Origin: Hirsutella rhossiliensis
Taxonomy: Eukaryota > Ascomycota > Sordariomycetes > Hypocreales > Ophiocordycipitaceae
Length of the DNA stretch: 64,000 nt
Reading direction: 5' to 3'
Assembly (NCBI RefSeq): GCF_020360975.1
Contig: NW_025408667.1
Location: 7,006,001-7,070,000, forward strand
The notes below the pieces were generated by a model. That model saw nothing but the letters and a program-made list of their open reading frames with translations. It did not search any database and was not told where the DNA came from. Positions within the stretch are counted from its first letter, which is position 1. Each line of letters opens with the position of its first letter. Shown here one piece after another: positions 11,540-22,593 of the stretch. The translations under genes and the position numbers were made by a program.

Positions 11540-12602
11540 TCCATGTCGCGACGCTTGCCACGGGCCCCTGGATTGAGGCTGGACAGGAAGGAGTTGTTGG
11601 AAGGGAAAAAGGATTGAGAGGCGGCCGAGCCTTGACAGCCAATGAATGGATCCAAGTCGCGTGTACGGAGTAGGTACACTGTGTCGAGCCACGGGCCCTG
11701 CGTGGCAATACCACAGTGCCAGATAGCATGCCATGTACAGAACAGGGTTATTTATGTACTGCGTACATACCTTATGTAACTTACCAGTACCTTGGCTTAT
11801 ACCAATGAGGTAAACTTGTTAATCCCTGCAGCGTAGGGTCGAGCGGGGCTCCTTTGTTCGCAACGGCCCGGCGTTCCACAGTACCTGTACCGGTATATGT
11901 GCTGCCACCGGCTCCCTCGACTGACTGGCTGTCGTTCTCTCGAGCCCTGGTGGCGAGAGGGGGGAAGCAAGGGTGGCAGGGAAAGAAAAGAAGAAAAAAA
12001 CGACTGGCCATCTTGTTTTCCTGCATTGCGCCAAGTAAACAAGCTGCAGCGACGGGCACTTGATGTACTCGTGCAGGTACTCGAACGCACTTCGTCATCT
12101 GGACCATCGACGCTGTACTCTGTACTCTGTAAGTTAGCGGGTGCAGGCCTCCTTCAGGTGCCTCCACAGGCCAGGTGGAAATGGAGAGGCAGCCTGCAGC
12201 TTCCCGCCGCGTCCAACCATCACCACCGCCATCACCTCCGCCTTCATCTCCATATCAACACCTCCGCCACCGTCTCGCCCCCCCTCTCGGCTCGACTTGG
12301 TCTCTTGCCCTCTTCATCCGTTTGTGTCAAGCTTCTTCTGCTCCTTCTTTTTCTTCACTCCCTTGTCAAGCCATCCATCGCCAACACCTCCTCCCCCCCT
12401 CTCTGCGCTCATACACACGATACCGCCTCGTCTCACCTGGACCGTATAAATCAATCCATGCAACTTGTGTCGCCGCGGCTGCGACTGTGTCTGCGACTGT
12501 GTCTGCGACTGACTGACTCGGATCCCGTCGTCGTCCTGGCCAGGCCGGCCCACTTACTCTCCGAGCATCCCCATGTCGTGAGCAACGCCAGCCGCCTCAC
12601 CC
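11540..12602. other. Divergent intergenic region, TilS / BTB gene
   Basis: About 1.06 kb with promoters for both genes. It contains one copy of TACGGAGTA at 11664-11672, a GTAC/TACC-rich tract at about 11740-11810, and a long CT/CCAC-rich leader from about 12180 to 12430 upstream of the BTB gene. Confidence 0.6.
12479..12510. repeat. 12-bp tandem repeat (CTGCGACTGTGT)
   Basis: About 2.7 copies of a 12-mer ending 92 bp before the BTB start codon, in the presumed 5' leader. Confidence 0.8.
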
Positions 12603-14129
12603 ATGGTCTCCCAGCCCGAGCCTGAGCCCTCCCCGCAACTCTCGTCGCGCCGCCGCGGCTTCTACTCGCCCTCGTCCGTCGTCGCTCGCCCCTCCCTGTC
12701 ACGCACCAAGCGCTACAACCGCTCCCACACCGGAGGCTCGTCGCATGCGCCCCAAAACGAGTTCCCCGTCTTCTCCCACAGCGGCGATGTCGACATCCTC
12801 GTTGCCGCCGGCCCCTCCCAGAACCGCTACCTGCTGCACCGCGACACGCTGGCCCGCTGCAGCGGCTTCTTCGAGGCGAGCACCTCGTCGGAATGGTCCC
12901 GGGCCCAGCCCCTTCTCGCCGGCGGCAACGAGCTGGCCCGCATCACCGAGGAGACGTCTTCTTCCGTCCCGCATGACCGCGAGCCCGCCACCAGCGGCCC
13001 CAAGAAGCGATGGGCGTATGAGCTCGACCCCGGCGCCGGTCCGGGCGACATCCCCATGCTCGTCCAGAAAGGCGGCGCCCCCAATCCAGTCTCCAACAGA
13101 CCTGCCCTGCCGCCGTCCATCTTTGGCTCGGCGCCCAAGTCGGAGCACTCGCGTGTCTCCTCCATGACTTCGCCCGCCTCCAGCCACGTCACCTTCTCGC
13201 GCTCCGTCACGCACCTGGGCGTCGCCCCCACCCTGTCCTCGCCCGAGCAGGACCTCCTGCGCGACTACGGCAACCTATTTCGCATCTTCTACAACTACCC
13301 CCCCGTCCTCGACGGCATCAACGTGGCCGACGCCTACGTCCAGTGCAAGTCACTGCTAGCCCTTGCCGACCAGTATGATGCCCTCGGCGTCGTCGGGCCT
13401 CGCGTCGACCACCACCTGCTCCAGTTCCAGTCGCGTCTGTGGAAGCAGATTGCAAAGTACCCCGTATCCTATCTACGCCTCGGCTACCTCGCCCGCAGCA
13501 AGGTCATCTTCCAGGAGGCCCTCATTCATGTCGTCGGCCAGTGGCCCGTCGGCGAGCGTAGTCTGCGCGCCGCCTTGCCCGACATGGTACTCGACATCAT
13601 CGAGGACAAGGTGGACGAGCTGGAGGAGACGGTCGGCCGCGTCGAGGGTCGCCTGTTCCGCCTCGGCCTCACGACCGCCCGGGGTGACCGCGTAACCCCC
13701 TCAAACAGTTACCTCGACTGGCTCGTCGTCAGCCTCTTCCGGCAGTGGCTGGCCGACAACACGACGCCTCAGCCCCCGAACAGCCGCAGCGGCCGCAATC
13801 GCTCCTCGTCCCTCCCGCCCCCGTCCGTCACCTGTGTCGGCCGTACATACCGCACCCTCGGGTCCGGCAGCGCGAGCGCTTTCCTGGGGCACGACGAGTG
13901 CAAGCGCTTTCTCAAGCTGACGCCGGAGCTCTACAGCCGCGACAACCTGCGCCGCTTCGAGAAGCGCATGGACGAGCTCAAGGCCATGGCCCGGGACGTG
14001 GTGCGGCCCCTTCTTGGCAGCGGACTCGAACTCGACATGGGCGGCTCCAGTAGGACGTCCGAAAGCATTGGATACCTGACGTGTACGACAGTCGGCAACA
14101 GGGACTTGCCCTGGCCGGTCGAGGGCTGA
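12603..14129 (+). CDS. BTB/POZ-domain protein
   Basis: Single exon, 508 aa. Residues about 50-110 carry a BTB start: GDVDILVAAG, then RYLLHRDTLARCSGFFEA, the usual strand-helix pattern where the first histidine begins helix A2. A disordered Ser/Pro insert follows. From about residue 215 (LRIFYNYPPV-like helix, then DQYDALGVVGPRVDHHLLQF) the second half of the BTB fold and a BACK-like helical region appear, as in many Pezizomycotina BTB proteins. Such proteins often act as adaptors for cullin-3 ubiquitin ligases, but the partner is not predictable. The split BTB with a long insert of about 100 residues is notable. The start is the first ATG after the CT-rich leader. Confidence 0.8.
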   Translation: MVSQPEPEPSPQLSSRRRGFYSPSSVVARPSLSRTKRYNRSHTGGSSHAPQNEFPVFSHSGDVDILVAAGPSQNRYLLHRDTLARCSGFFEASTSSEWSRAQPLLAGGNELARITEETSSSVPHDREPATSGPKKRWAYELDPGAGPGDIPMLVQKGGAPNPVSNRPALPPSIFGSAPKSEHSRVSSMTSPASSHVTFSRSVTHLGVAPTLSSPEQDLLRDYGNLFRIFYNYPPVLDGINVADAYVQCKSLLALADQYDALGVVGPRVDHHLLQFQSRLWKQIAKYPVSYLRLGYLARSKVIFQEALIHVVGQWPVGERSLRAALPDMVLDIIEDKVDELEETVGRVEGRLFRLGLTTARGDRVTPSNSYLDWLVVSLFRQWLADNTTPQPPNSRSGRNRSSSLPPPSVTCVGRTYRTLGSGSASAFLGHDECKRFLKLTPELYSRDNLRRFEKRMDELKAMARDVVRPLLGSGLELDMGGSSRTSESIGYLTCTTVGNRDLPWPVEG

Positions 14130-15558
14130 GCGGCGCATCTATTGCCACCGATTTTTTTTTGGTTTTTGTTTGGTAATAGCGGCCATCTCTTTGACTGGGA
14201 GAGCTTTCTTCTTGAGATGTTCTTCTCAGGCTCAAACTACGTGGGAGTTTCGCTGGCGAAAGATGATATCGGTGACGCCCTGGAGGTGGCTCTTGCAAGA
14301 CTCTTACGTTGGTTAGTTTTTGGGGCTATGCTTCGACGTATTTACTGGATAGGTTAGTTGTCTATATTAATGATGTTCTTTTATGAGCCATGAGTTGTTT
14401 TAAAGTTGAAATGGATATTGAAGATATGTAACGTTATCATTAGCTTTTTTTTCCAGAGATATATTTATATCATGAGACTTGTCCAGACTATAGATTTGTC
14501 CAGTCTATAAGAGCTAGGGAGACGAGACACGATCTTCGCGCTGGGCCCGGATCTTTGAACCTAAACCAAGCCGTAGAGTCAACGGGTAGAAATGTTTCAT
14601 CGCCGCCAGCCGAGGCCAGGAACGTCTGGTAGTTCTCTCAGTAGTCGTCAGCAAAGCGGAAACTAAAGACCCTAAGACAGACATGGCCAATGGTCTCGAC
14701 GGCATGATGCTTTAAGCGCCACGCGGGCAGCCAGCCGTGCCGTGCCTTTGCAGGAACGGCCGCCCAACGACCACCTCTCGTGGCAGCTGCGGGCTGGTTC
14801 CCGCAAACATGCATTGCATGGGGGCATCCACAGCCGTGTCATGGCCATCGGCCCCCAAACAATGTATAGTAACCCAAGACGAGCCCGGTGGCGGCCATGC
14901 TTGCGTCACCATGGCGAGGCATCCGGGCTCTGCGGAAGTCAGGACTGCGCTCCCCAATGCAGACTGTGCGGCTGCATGTGCGTCTACCTGCATCCATGAA
15001 TCCGATTCGCCGCGAGGGCGTGTGCTATGAAACGGACCGTGCAGAAACTCGGGTAAAGCTCTTTGCGCTAGGTCGGGCGAGACCTTCGCGGTAAGGGCGG
15101 ATGGTCGATGCCGAGTGGCTCGTCATCTTGGTGGCTTGAAGCCTCCTTTTACCGTGTCCTAGAAAGAAAGTGAGAAACGAGTCAGGCGAGGCTCGATACG
15201 AGAGGAATCAAAAGTAGTTGAACAAGGCTGTCTCTTGGTCACGAAACGCCACGCCATCTCGGCTCCTTTGATCTTCATCATCGCGTGGACAGCATTACGA
15301 AGCAAAGCAGATGAGCTGATGGTCTGGCGGCTCTGCATTGGTCCAGTCCCCCAACAACGTCGACAGTGGCAGGAGATTCGTCGTATGCCCAAAGTCGCCT
15401 ACTCTCTAAACAACCCTTTACACTTGCGTGCCCATATGAGAAACCCCATGAGATTCGCAAGCAAAGACATACTGCGCGGACAGACACGACCGGTGACAAA
15501 AGAGGAACAAGGCCGACAAACATACTTGAGGAAAAAGAGAAATGGGACAAGAGCCGGC
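14130..15558. other. Convergent intergenic region
   Basis: 1.4 kb between the 3' ends of the BTB gene and the membrane-protein gene. The first 350 bp are AT-rich (14140-14510), as expected for a 3' UTR and terminator. No gene or RNA was recognised in the rest. Confidence 0.6.
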
Positions 15559-17173
15559 TTATTCGCCCAGGGTCAGGTCGAGGTCGCCAGAGACCGTCTC
15601 CACCTTGATGCACGAATCGCCGTCGCCCTTGCGGCCCTCGACGAAGCGGGCAATGCTGCGGCCGCGGCGGATGATCTCGACGTCCTTGCCGTGTACCTCG
15701 ATTTCGCCCGCGAGGGCCTTGGCGGTGAAGCTGCCATGCCAGCTGGGCGGGTACGAGAGCTTCAGGTCGCCGCTAATGGACTGGTGCTTGGAGCGGAGGC
15801 GACCGAGGGAGCCCCGGTTGCTGTCCATGTCGCCGCCGACCCACACGGGCTCGAGGACCGTCAGGCGCACGTCGCCGCTGCGCGTGTCCGTCTTGAGGGA
15901 CCCGCTCTTATCCACCTTCTTGTCCAGCACGGGGAGCAGCTCGAGGCTCAGCTCGCCCGAGACGGACTTGAACTGGGCGTCGCAGTTCGCGGCGAGGCGC
16001 GCGTCGACGTTGCCCGAGACGGTCGAGAACTTGACCACGTAGGGGCGGGCGGGCAGCTTGTTGTCGGGCTTGCGGGCGTCAATGGCGCCCTTGAGGGGCT
16101 CCTGGACGCTGACCTTGCCGGAGACGGAGGAGACTTCGAGGCGTGCCTTGTCATGGTGGTTGTGGAGGCCCGGCTTGGGGGCAACCTGGGCGGTGATGTC
16201 GCCCGAGGCCGAGGCGAGGCGGAGGCGGTCGTAGAGCGGGAACCAGCCCTCAATAGGGGCACTGACGGTCTCGATGGAGATTTTGCGCGACTGCAGCGTG
16301 TAGGGGACGACGTCGTCGCCGAGGTCCTTGGGCAGCGAGGTGCGCAGCCGGCCGACAACGGTGCTAATCTTTGTCTCGTCGGAGACACCGAGCGTCAGGC
16401 CGTCCATGACGTCGACGTCGAGGTGGACCGACTCGACGCTGAGCCGGCGCAGGTAGGCCTTGCGAGGGACCCAGAAGGTGGCGCGAATCTGGATGCAGGG
16501 ACCGTCGCCGTCGCCGTCGGACCAGGAGGAAGCGGCATGGGGCACGGCCATGATGAGGCGCTGGTTGTCGCCGTGGAACTTGGGCTCGACGTTGACTTGC
16601 AGGTCCTCGTCGTTGGAGATGATTTCAAGGTCGACGGTCGCCTCGGAGGCGTTGTTGCTCGCGGGCCGCAGGATGATTTGGCCCGAGACGTCCGGCCGGC
16701 GGCCGACTCGAGGCCCGTGCTTGTGGTCGAGGGTCTCGCGGATGCCAAACTTTTGGCCGCCGCCGAGGCGGACTTGATGCGAGAACTTGGGGAAGGCGTG
16801 GGGAGTATTGCGGCAGCCGGACTTGGGCTTCCACTCGAGGTCCTGGGCGGCGGCCAAGTCTGGCTGTCTGACGGGGTCACTGTCGACGAAGTCCATCTGG
16901 GCTGTGTTAGTATACGGAGTACGTATAGATGTAGATATATATATATATATATATATATCACGTAACAAGACACACCTTGTGAGAAGAAGAGCAAAAGCCA
17001 CTGAGCATCATGGCCACGACGGACAGGCCGGCAAAGACGCCGAGCAGCGTCTTGGACCTCTTGTTCCAGCCCATCGACTGCCTGACGCGGAGCCACTTGG
17101 GCGTCGGCGCGGTCACGGGCTCGGGGTGGTAGCCGCCGAGGAGCATGTCCTCTTGCTTTTCCGACACGCCCAT
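15559..17173 (-). CDS. Single-pass membrane protein with repetitive beta adhesin-like ectodomain
   Basis: Two exons: 17173-16976 and 16896-15559, 511 aa. The 79-nt intron is in phase 0 and contains an AT microsatellite. Residues 1-40 are a cytosolic-looking tail, residues about 42-60 a transmembrane helix (LLGVFAGLSVVAMMLSGF), and the rest an ectodomain or lumenal part. That part is rich in repeated strand motifs of the type VSSVSGKVSV, STVSGNVDA, KSVSGELSL, QSISGDLKL and VETVSGDLDL. This x-S-V/I-S-G-x-[VLI] periodicity is characteristic of DUF4097-like beta-solenoid domains of putative adhesins. The function is not known; a cell-surface structural role is a guess. A potential G-quadruplex lies about 270 bp upstream. 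Confidence 0.8.
16935..16958. repeat. (AT)12 microsatellite in an intron
   Basis: 24-nt perfect AT tract inside the intron of the membrane-protein gene, next to a TACGGAGTA copy at 16913-16921. Confidence 0.95.
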
Positions 17174-18388
17174 GATGAAGACGATGCTCGACGATGCTCG
17201 ATGACGTTGGAGCTTTCGCAGTTTGGTGGTGATGAAGCAGATGATGTCGTCCAAGTGAACGAGAGCGAGAAGGAAGAGGACGAATGGAAAAAGGTCCCTA
17301 CAGCGACGACGATGGAGATGGGTGGTTGAGCAAGGGCGAGACGAGAGAGGGAAAAGAAAGAAAGTCGGCTGATGAGTGCGGCGTTGGGCGCTGTAAATGT
17401 ATAGTAAATGCTGCAGCACCCGACGTGGGCGGCGGTGTTGCAGGGGGGTGGTCTGGGGGGGTGGTCTGGGGGGGTGGAGGGGGATGACGACGACTCGGCA
17501 GGCGACTTTCGCCCTCGGCCTTGAGCTCCCTCGCCTCGCCTCCATGTCGCGCAGCGCATCATCACGCACATGTCGACGGCGAACCACCCAACATGACTTG
17601 ACACTGTAAGTTATTTCATGTACAACCACCACACCACTTACATGTAACTCACCTACATGTAACTTAGTATGTCTGTATGTGTGTACTGTACGTACCCCCC
17701 CATTCCTTGGGATTCGCGCCCCAGCGACAAGGCCGACGCGTCCGCCGCTGGCCCCCGTCAGGCAACGGCTCGTTTCCATGGTGCCATGCGATGACACTCT
17801 TGGGCTTGGTGCAGAAGCGGGCGGAAAAGGAAAAAGAGAGAATAGAGGCGGAAATCACTCTCGCCGTCTTCCTCGTTTGCGGAGAGGGAGGGGGGATAAA
17901 TCTTGTGCTTGCACTTGGCCAGAGCGAACAAAGCGTGTAAGCACAGCCACGCAATCAATCCCCTGGACCGCTTGTGCATCAGAGTATTCGCGTTCCCTTC
18001 TGCTCACCGTCATGTTCCGTCAATGCATCAGGGCCATGGCTTTTAGCAGCTTGCAACAGCCGCTGATCTCTTCTCTCTTGACAATCATGCCCAGACATCC
18101 GCCTCTCCCCCTTCCTGGCCTCGGCCGTGCCCTCTGCCATGGCGTCCGTATGCTCTCTATACAACATTGGGATATCACATCTGCAACGCACATTCTCCCC
18201 TTTCCCTTGAGAACCACGTGAGCGGCACTCGCACGCCATCTCCGCGCCCTCGCCCCTCGCCCTTCGCCCGGGGACCGGGGCACCTCTCCCCAAAAGTCTA
18301 GACCGTGGCCATCCGACAAAGGGATCGGATCTGTGCCAGTCTGGGAGGCTCTCCTTCTCCGCTGCCAACTCCCCGCCTCGCCCACACA
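17174..18388. other. Intergenic, promoter of the membrane-protein gene and 3' flank of Sal1
   Basis: 1.2 kb between two minus-strand genes. It holds the G-rich element at 17443-17483 and a pair of direct repeats ACATGTAACT at about 17640-17665. No gene was recognised. Confidence 0.6.
17443..17483 (+). promoter_or_regulatory. Potential G-quadruplex
   Basis: Four G runs (6, 7, 7 and 5 G) separated by TGGTCT, TGGTCT and TGGA loops on the plus strand. For the minus-strand gene starting at 17173 this is the non-transcribed strand, about 270 bp upstream of the ATG. Motif visible; function inferred only. Confidence 0.6.
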
Positions 18389-20797
18389 TCAGTGCAGGCC
18401 GAGGATCCGCTTCGAGTTCTCGTACACGACCCAGGTTATGCTCAGTGCTGGAGCAACCTTCAGCAGATTCGGCGTCAGCCCCTTGTATAGCCCCCGATAG
18501 CCCTCGCGTTGAATCGTCTTCTGCGTCACGTCCCAGATGCCCGTGTACGTCGCCCGGTGCATCGCCGTCCCCTGCGTCTGCAGCCGGGTGCGCACCACGT
18601 TGAGCGGGTACACCACCGAGGCCCCAATAGCCCCCGAAGTCGCGCCAATGATTCCCGTCGCAATGTTTCCCGGGTTTGCGTCGTCCTCGTGGCACCCGGC
18701 GTACCTGGCATAGTAGCCCCGATACGTCTTCTTGAGCAGCTCAAACATGCCCATGTCGATTGCGCTGTAGGGGAACATGCCCACGAGACCCATGGTGATT
18801 CCTCGGTAGCAAGCCCGCACTCCGCCGTCGGCGTACATCTTGACGGCCGTCTGGCGCACCAGCGCGCTTCCTGTGAGGCCGTCCTTGACCGTCTCGCACT
18901 GCAGGCGGAACTTGAGGGTATCCAGAGGGTAGACACAGAATCTGCTCCTGATTAGCGGCTTGTTGGATTGCTCCAAGGGGAAGCGCCGCCGCTCACTGTG
19001 CAATCATGCCGGCGAGACCGCCTGCGGTGAACTTGGAATAGGAGCTGATCTGTCTCGAGTCGCCGTGGCCCTCAAAGTTGGCCAGTGCTCGCTTGGCGGC
19101 CTCGTATGACCCGAACTTGATGGCCGTCTCGGGCATAATCTTGACGACGTTGAGGCCATTTCCTGTGTCCCCGTCAGCGCCACCGTCCAGTCGCTTCTCA
19201 CCCACGGCGCAAGAGGGTCGCCTCCTTACCGGCAAAGAACCCGCGGACGCCACCGGATTGGTACAGATACTTGACGGCATCGCCAAAGGGCCGCGCCGCA
19301 TTCTTCACTGCAGCAATGGGCCGGCCCTGCTTGATGGCTGCAGCGGCCGTCTCCGAGCCAGCGCTGGTCTTGACGAGCAGATAGACCTTTAAGCGGTCGA
19401 GAGGGGCAGTGGCCGTTCGCGACACTCCGCCGGCGATGGCACCCGCGAGGAAATAACCTGGATCGGGAACAAGGTCTGTCAGCCTGGGCTTCTTCTTGGC
19501 TGCTATGGCTTGGCCCGAGGCCTGTGACGATCCAAGGTGCTCGACTGGGGTGCCATCGCCGTCGTGCCGTGTGTTGTCGTCCGCGGCCAAGCGTCGCCGA
19601 CGAGTCGTCGCAATGCTGACGAGTGTATTCAGGGCGCATTCTACGGCGTCCATGTTCTGTATTTGCGCCGGCAGCTCTCCTCTCTTTCCGTCCGTTGCCT
19701 GGTCGTGTAGAGGTGCTGGCCGCGACGGTGGACCTGTCCAGTACATCGAGGGCATGGCGACTCTGAGGAGCGAGCCGAAGACAGAGTAAAGAAGAGAGTA
19801 GCACTGGGAAGAGATGGAAGAGGAGTCGCCCCTACCTAAGCCTTCCAATGTTTCCTCGCTGACAATAGAATCTCCCTCGGGCGTGACATTAACAACAGAA
19901 CAATAGTAGGACAGCACGGCACGCAGTTGAGAGTCATGTTCACTCGCCGGCATGAAGAGGAGAAAGTTTCTGAAATAAAAATCAGCCAACGTTCTAGTTT
20001 TAAACCTTTGAGACGTGGGCGCCATCCGACAGAGGCCCATGATGCGCCATGGCTGTGCGAAAGCGCCAGCCCCTCCCCGCGCAACCCGTCACAAAGCCAA
20101 CAGCACATGACACGGCCTGGGCACGCGAGCCAGCCACTGGCCAAAACGTACGAGCCGTCTTTGTCAAGCGACCAGACCGACGCGGCGCAAAGGCAAAGAA
20201 AGAAAAATCCACAGCACTTACTGCCACTCATCAAAGCTGACAAACCCGTCGTGGTTCTTGTCCATGTCGTTGAAGAACTCGGACAGTCTGCGGTTCGATA
20301 CGGTGAGGCCGGCAGCTCTAAAGGCAGACTGCAGCTCCGTCATGTCGAGTTTTCCGTTGCCGTCCTTGTCGATGGCTTTGAACAGAAAGAACAGCTGCCT
20401 CTCGGCTTGCTCGACGAATATGCGGAACTCTGAGTCGCGGCGTCAATCGTGATGCTCCAAGAGGCAACAAGAAGCACTCCATGCCGAGCCGAGCATACCT
20501 TCGTACTGAATCTTGCCGTCGCCATTGGTGTCGACCTCCTCCATGATCTGCCGCAACAGATGATCCGCGTTTTTCATGGCTGCGTGGGCTACGTGAGCAT
20601 TCTACTCTCGGGCGTGGCGAGAGTCGCAGCTCACGGTGATCGATTTTGCGGAACCCCTTGCGCAACCCCTTGAGATCCAGCTCGCCCGTGCGGCTGGGGT
20701 CAAGCTGGAGCCAGAGAGCCTCGACGCGGGCATCGCGCTGGTTCTGCGACTCCTCGAGCCCGCGCTCCGCGGCCAGGACGAGCTTGGACACGCTCAT
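18389..20797 (-). CDS. SAL1: Calcium-dependent mitochondrial ATP-Mg/phosphate carrier (SCaMC/Sal1)
   Basis: Six exons: 20797-20635, 20579-20499, 20429-20222, 19969-19230, 19162-18997 and 18941-18389, giving 636 aa. The N-terminal half has four EF-hands with loops at about residues 33-44 (degenerate), 71-82 (DTNGDGKIQYEE), 102-113 (DKDGNGKLDMTE) and 138-149 (DKNHDGFVSFDE). The C-terminal half is a three-repeat mitochondrial carrier with PLDRLK, PLDTLKF and PLNVVRT signatures. The family exchanges cytosolic ATP-Mg for matrix phosphate when the EF-hands bind Ca from the intermembrane space. A low-complexity linker of about 120 residues, including KKKPRL, joins the halves. Intron 3 is unusually long (252 nt). 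The EF-hand exons are small and the carrier half is mostly in two exons. The exon 4 segment after EEGLG could hide a small intron, but no frame-preserving pair was found. Divergent to cyclin C. Confidence 0.9.
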
Positions 20798-21334
20798 GGC
20801 AGCGGCGGCATCTCCCGCGGGCCTTCGTCTGCCGTTGCTGTGCCGGTCGTGGTCGCTCGCGCGTTGTTGGCTCGACTGCTCACAGAGGCAGCATGGTATG
20901 TGTGGAAGAGGGAGAGAAGGAAAGCAGGTCCAACAAGGCCAATGGGGCGCGGAAAGCTTGGAGGCTGACGTCGTGCAGCCGCGGGAGGCAAGAGTCGATG
21001 TTTAAGACGGGCGTCCCGGCTCGCCAATGATGCAAGTTCGGCTCGCTGCAGCTGTACGCAGCTGTGGTGGTGGTGGGTTTGCCGCCTTGTGTAACTTGAG
21101 GCGAGGAATGAAGGTGCTTTTGGGGGGGTCCAGGCGGGTTTCAGCAATCACGGCGGCTCGATAGGCTGGCGGGCAGCTCCCGGGGCCCGGGCACCCCATT
21201 GCCTTATCTTATCGCCCCGCAGCACCCGGAAACGTCGTCCATCTCTCAGGCCCTCTCCAGTGTCCGACCACCCCCATCACCGCCATCCGACGTACGAACC
21301 AAACCGGTGCCTCTGCGGGCCCTTCCCGCACGAC
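20798..21334. other. Shared divergent promoter, Sal1 / cyclin C
   Basis: 537 bp between the start codons of two divergent genes. No site could be assigned with confidence. Confidence 0.6.
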
Positions 21335-22359
21335 ATGTCGGCCAACTACTGGCAGTCGACGCAGAGGCGCCATTGGCTATTCACCAAGGAGCAACTGGCG
21401 TCGGTGCGCCAGAAACTCGAGGACGACAATGCCGACCTGATTCGCATGTTCCCCCTGCCCCAGCCGCGCCATCTCGCAATATACTTCAACCAGCGTGAGT
21501 CCCTGCACGTTGAAACATGCCAACAGCTGCTGGTCTCTGACTATCCGTCGCTTTCGCTCTAGAATTACTGCGGTTGGGCAAACGCCTGAGCATCCGGCAG
21601 CAGGCCGTGGCCTCGGCCCAGGTCTATCTGAAGCGCTTCTACACCAGGGTCGAGATCCGTCGCACCAACCCTTATCTCGTCATCACGACCGCAATATACC
21701 TGGCCTGCAAGATGGAAGAGGCACCCCAGCACATACGGCTCATTGTCACCGAGGCACGGCAGCTGTGGCAAGACTTCATCGGGCTCGACACCTCCAAGAT
21801 TGGCGAGTGCGAGTTTTACCTAATTAGCGAAATGAGCTCGCAGCTCATCATCCACCAACCCTACCGAACGCTGAGTTCACTGCGCGGCGAGTTGGCACTG
21901 GCCGACGAGGACGTTCAGCTCGCTCGCTCCGTCATCAACGACCACTACATCACCGACCTGCCCCTGCTCTGTGCTCCGCACATCATCGCCCTCGTCGCCA
22001 TCCTGCTGGCCTTGGTATTGCGGCCAAACTCGTCGGGCTCGGGCCAGAACGCCCCCGGTGCGACGGCGGCGGCTGGCCTGGCAGCTGCACAGGCGGCCCT
22101 AAGCCAAGCACATGCCAAGGCGAATGGCATCCTCGAACCGCCCAGCAGCTCTGACTCCAAAGAGAAGCAGCAAGAAGCGAGAATCACCAGGGTGCAGCAC
22201 TTTGCCGCTTGGCTGGCCGAGAGTAACGTCGACATTGCAGCTATGGTCGACGCCACGCAGGAGATTATATCCTTCTACGAGTGCCATGAGCACTACAACG
22301 ACAAGCTGACCCGAGAGCAAATCACTCGGTTCGTCAAGATGCGCGGCCTGGACAAGTAG
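21335..22359 (+). CDS. SSN8: Cyclin C, Mediator CDK8-module subunit (Srb11/Ssn8)
   Basis: Two exons: 21335-21494 and 21563-22359, 318 aa. The intron has donor GTGAGT and acceptor CTCTAG. The N-terminus MSANYWQSTQRRHWLFTKEQL is the hallmark of cyclin C. The first cyclin box follows (RQQAVASAQVYLKRFYTR, then LACKMEEAPQHIRLIV), and the second box begins around HQPYRTLSSLR and continues to LLCAPHIIALVAILLA. Cyclin C pairs with CDK8/Ssn3 in the Mediator kinase module, which represses or tunes RNA polymerase II transcription and responds to stress. A low-complexity Ala/Ser insert sits inside the second cyclin box (about residues 213-245), as in other filamentous ascomycetes. Length agrees with the family (300-330 aa). 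Confidence 0.93.
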
Positions 22360-22593
22360 AGCCCCGGAAGACGCCAGGGTCGATTACTGAGAATATGATG
22401 GAGGCGCACGCTTGACAGTTGCGTCGCTTTGAAATTGGCGCATTGGTACGGCGTTTAGAGTTGGCGATGAACACCGGTTAGTCTTGCGAGGGAGGATCAG
22501 GCGCAGCAGCTGATGCCGGAGCTCAATATCAAGGTTGATCTGTCGCCCTCCTCGGCACCCTCATCACATGCCCTGGAACCCGAGACGCCAGCT

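Noticed and set aside
15235..16965. 576-codon plus-strand frame opposite the membrane-protein gene
   Set aside because: It is the complement of the minus-strand coding exon and ends in the AT repeat. The minus strand has the transmembrane helix and repeat motifs.
19798..19855. Possible intron after the EEGLG segment of Sal1
   Set aside because: Donor GTAGGG exists, but no acceptor at a plausible distance keeps the frame into the following sequence.
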